The notes below the pieces were generated by a model. It was given only the letters and a program-made list of their open reading frames with translations. It was not told where the DNA came from and made no database searches. From Oscillospiraceae bacterium (GTDB lineage: Bacteria; Bacillota; Clostridia; Oscillospirales; Ruminococcaceae), in NCBI GenBank assembly GCA_018110855.1, contig JAGBFZ010000231.1:1-12693 (forward strand): a stretch of DNA of 12,693 nucleotides, read 5' to 3'. A program made the translations under genes and the position numbers. This document shows, piece by piece, positions 12,688 through 12,693 of the stretch. Numbering within the stretch: the first letter of the stretch is position 1; every line of letters begins with the position of its first letter.

Positions 12688-12693
12688 TGATAC

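Noticed and set aside
1..12693. CRISPR array, insertion sequence, rRNA or tRNA gene
   Set aside because: No regularly spaced repeats, transposase motifs with terminal repeats, or rRNA/tRNA signatures were seen on either strand.

Overview
The window looks like a chromosomal segment of a low-to-moderate GC anaerobic Firmicute, most likely a Ruminococcus-like member of the Oscillospiraceae. This rests on AGGAGG-type ribosome sites, consensus TTGACA/TATAAT promoters, a CdaA-type diadenylate cyclase in a cdaA-cdaR pair, a TPP riboswitch before a short clostridial-type ThiC, and metNIQ beside a LysR gene. The genus is an inference from style and gene content, not from a search.

Layout. (1) 1-660: an unexplained leading stretch, then the C-terminal part of a copper-oxidase-like protein whose upstream reading frame is broken, followed by a terminator. 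(2) 818-3467, minus strand: metN-metI-metQ, a complete D-methionine/L-methionine-type ABC importer. A LysR-family regulator (3641-4567) is divergent from it, and the AT-rich gap between them holds both promoters and a probable operator. (3) 4646-8723, plus strand: cdaA and cdaR overlap at TGATG, followed 62 bases later by a 545-residue receptor-like protein in the position where glmM is often found. (4) 8873-10387: a second, canonical methyl-accepting receptor with its own promoter and a strong terminator. (5) 10446-10877: dtd, D-aminoacyl-tRNA deacylase. It converges on an unannotated-looking 53-residue gene (10858-11019, minus) that has a consensus promoter and ribosome site. (6) 11104-12607: promoter, TPP riboswitch with a readable attenuator, and thiC. 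The window ends in a GC-rich compound hairpin.

The most interesting point is the pair of receptor genes. Their cytoplasmic parts align with a constant offset of 132 residues and no gap over about 300 residues. The upstream protein has a large extracytoplasmic domain but has lost the residues of the CheA/CheW-contacting tip. The downstream protein has a perfect tip but essentially no extracytoplasmic domain. This suggests a divided receptor, one subunit sensing and the other signalling, whose sensing subunit is co-transcribed with c-di-AMP synthesis. That interpretation is a hypothesis. The collinearity, the altered tip and the missing ectodomain are read directly from the sequence.

Other points worth a look are an Arg in place of the metal-ligand His of ThiC, a terminator for dtd that lies inside the opposing small gene, and a GTG start of metN overlapping an ATG-TGA start-stop.
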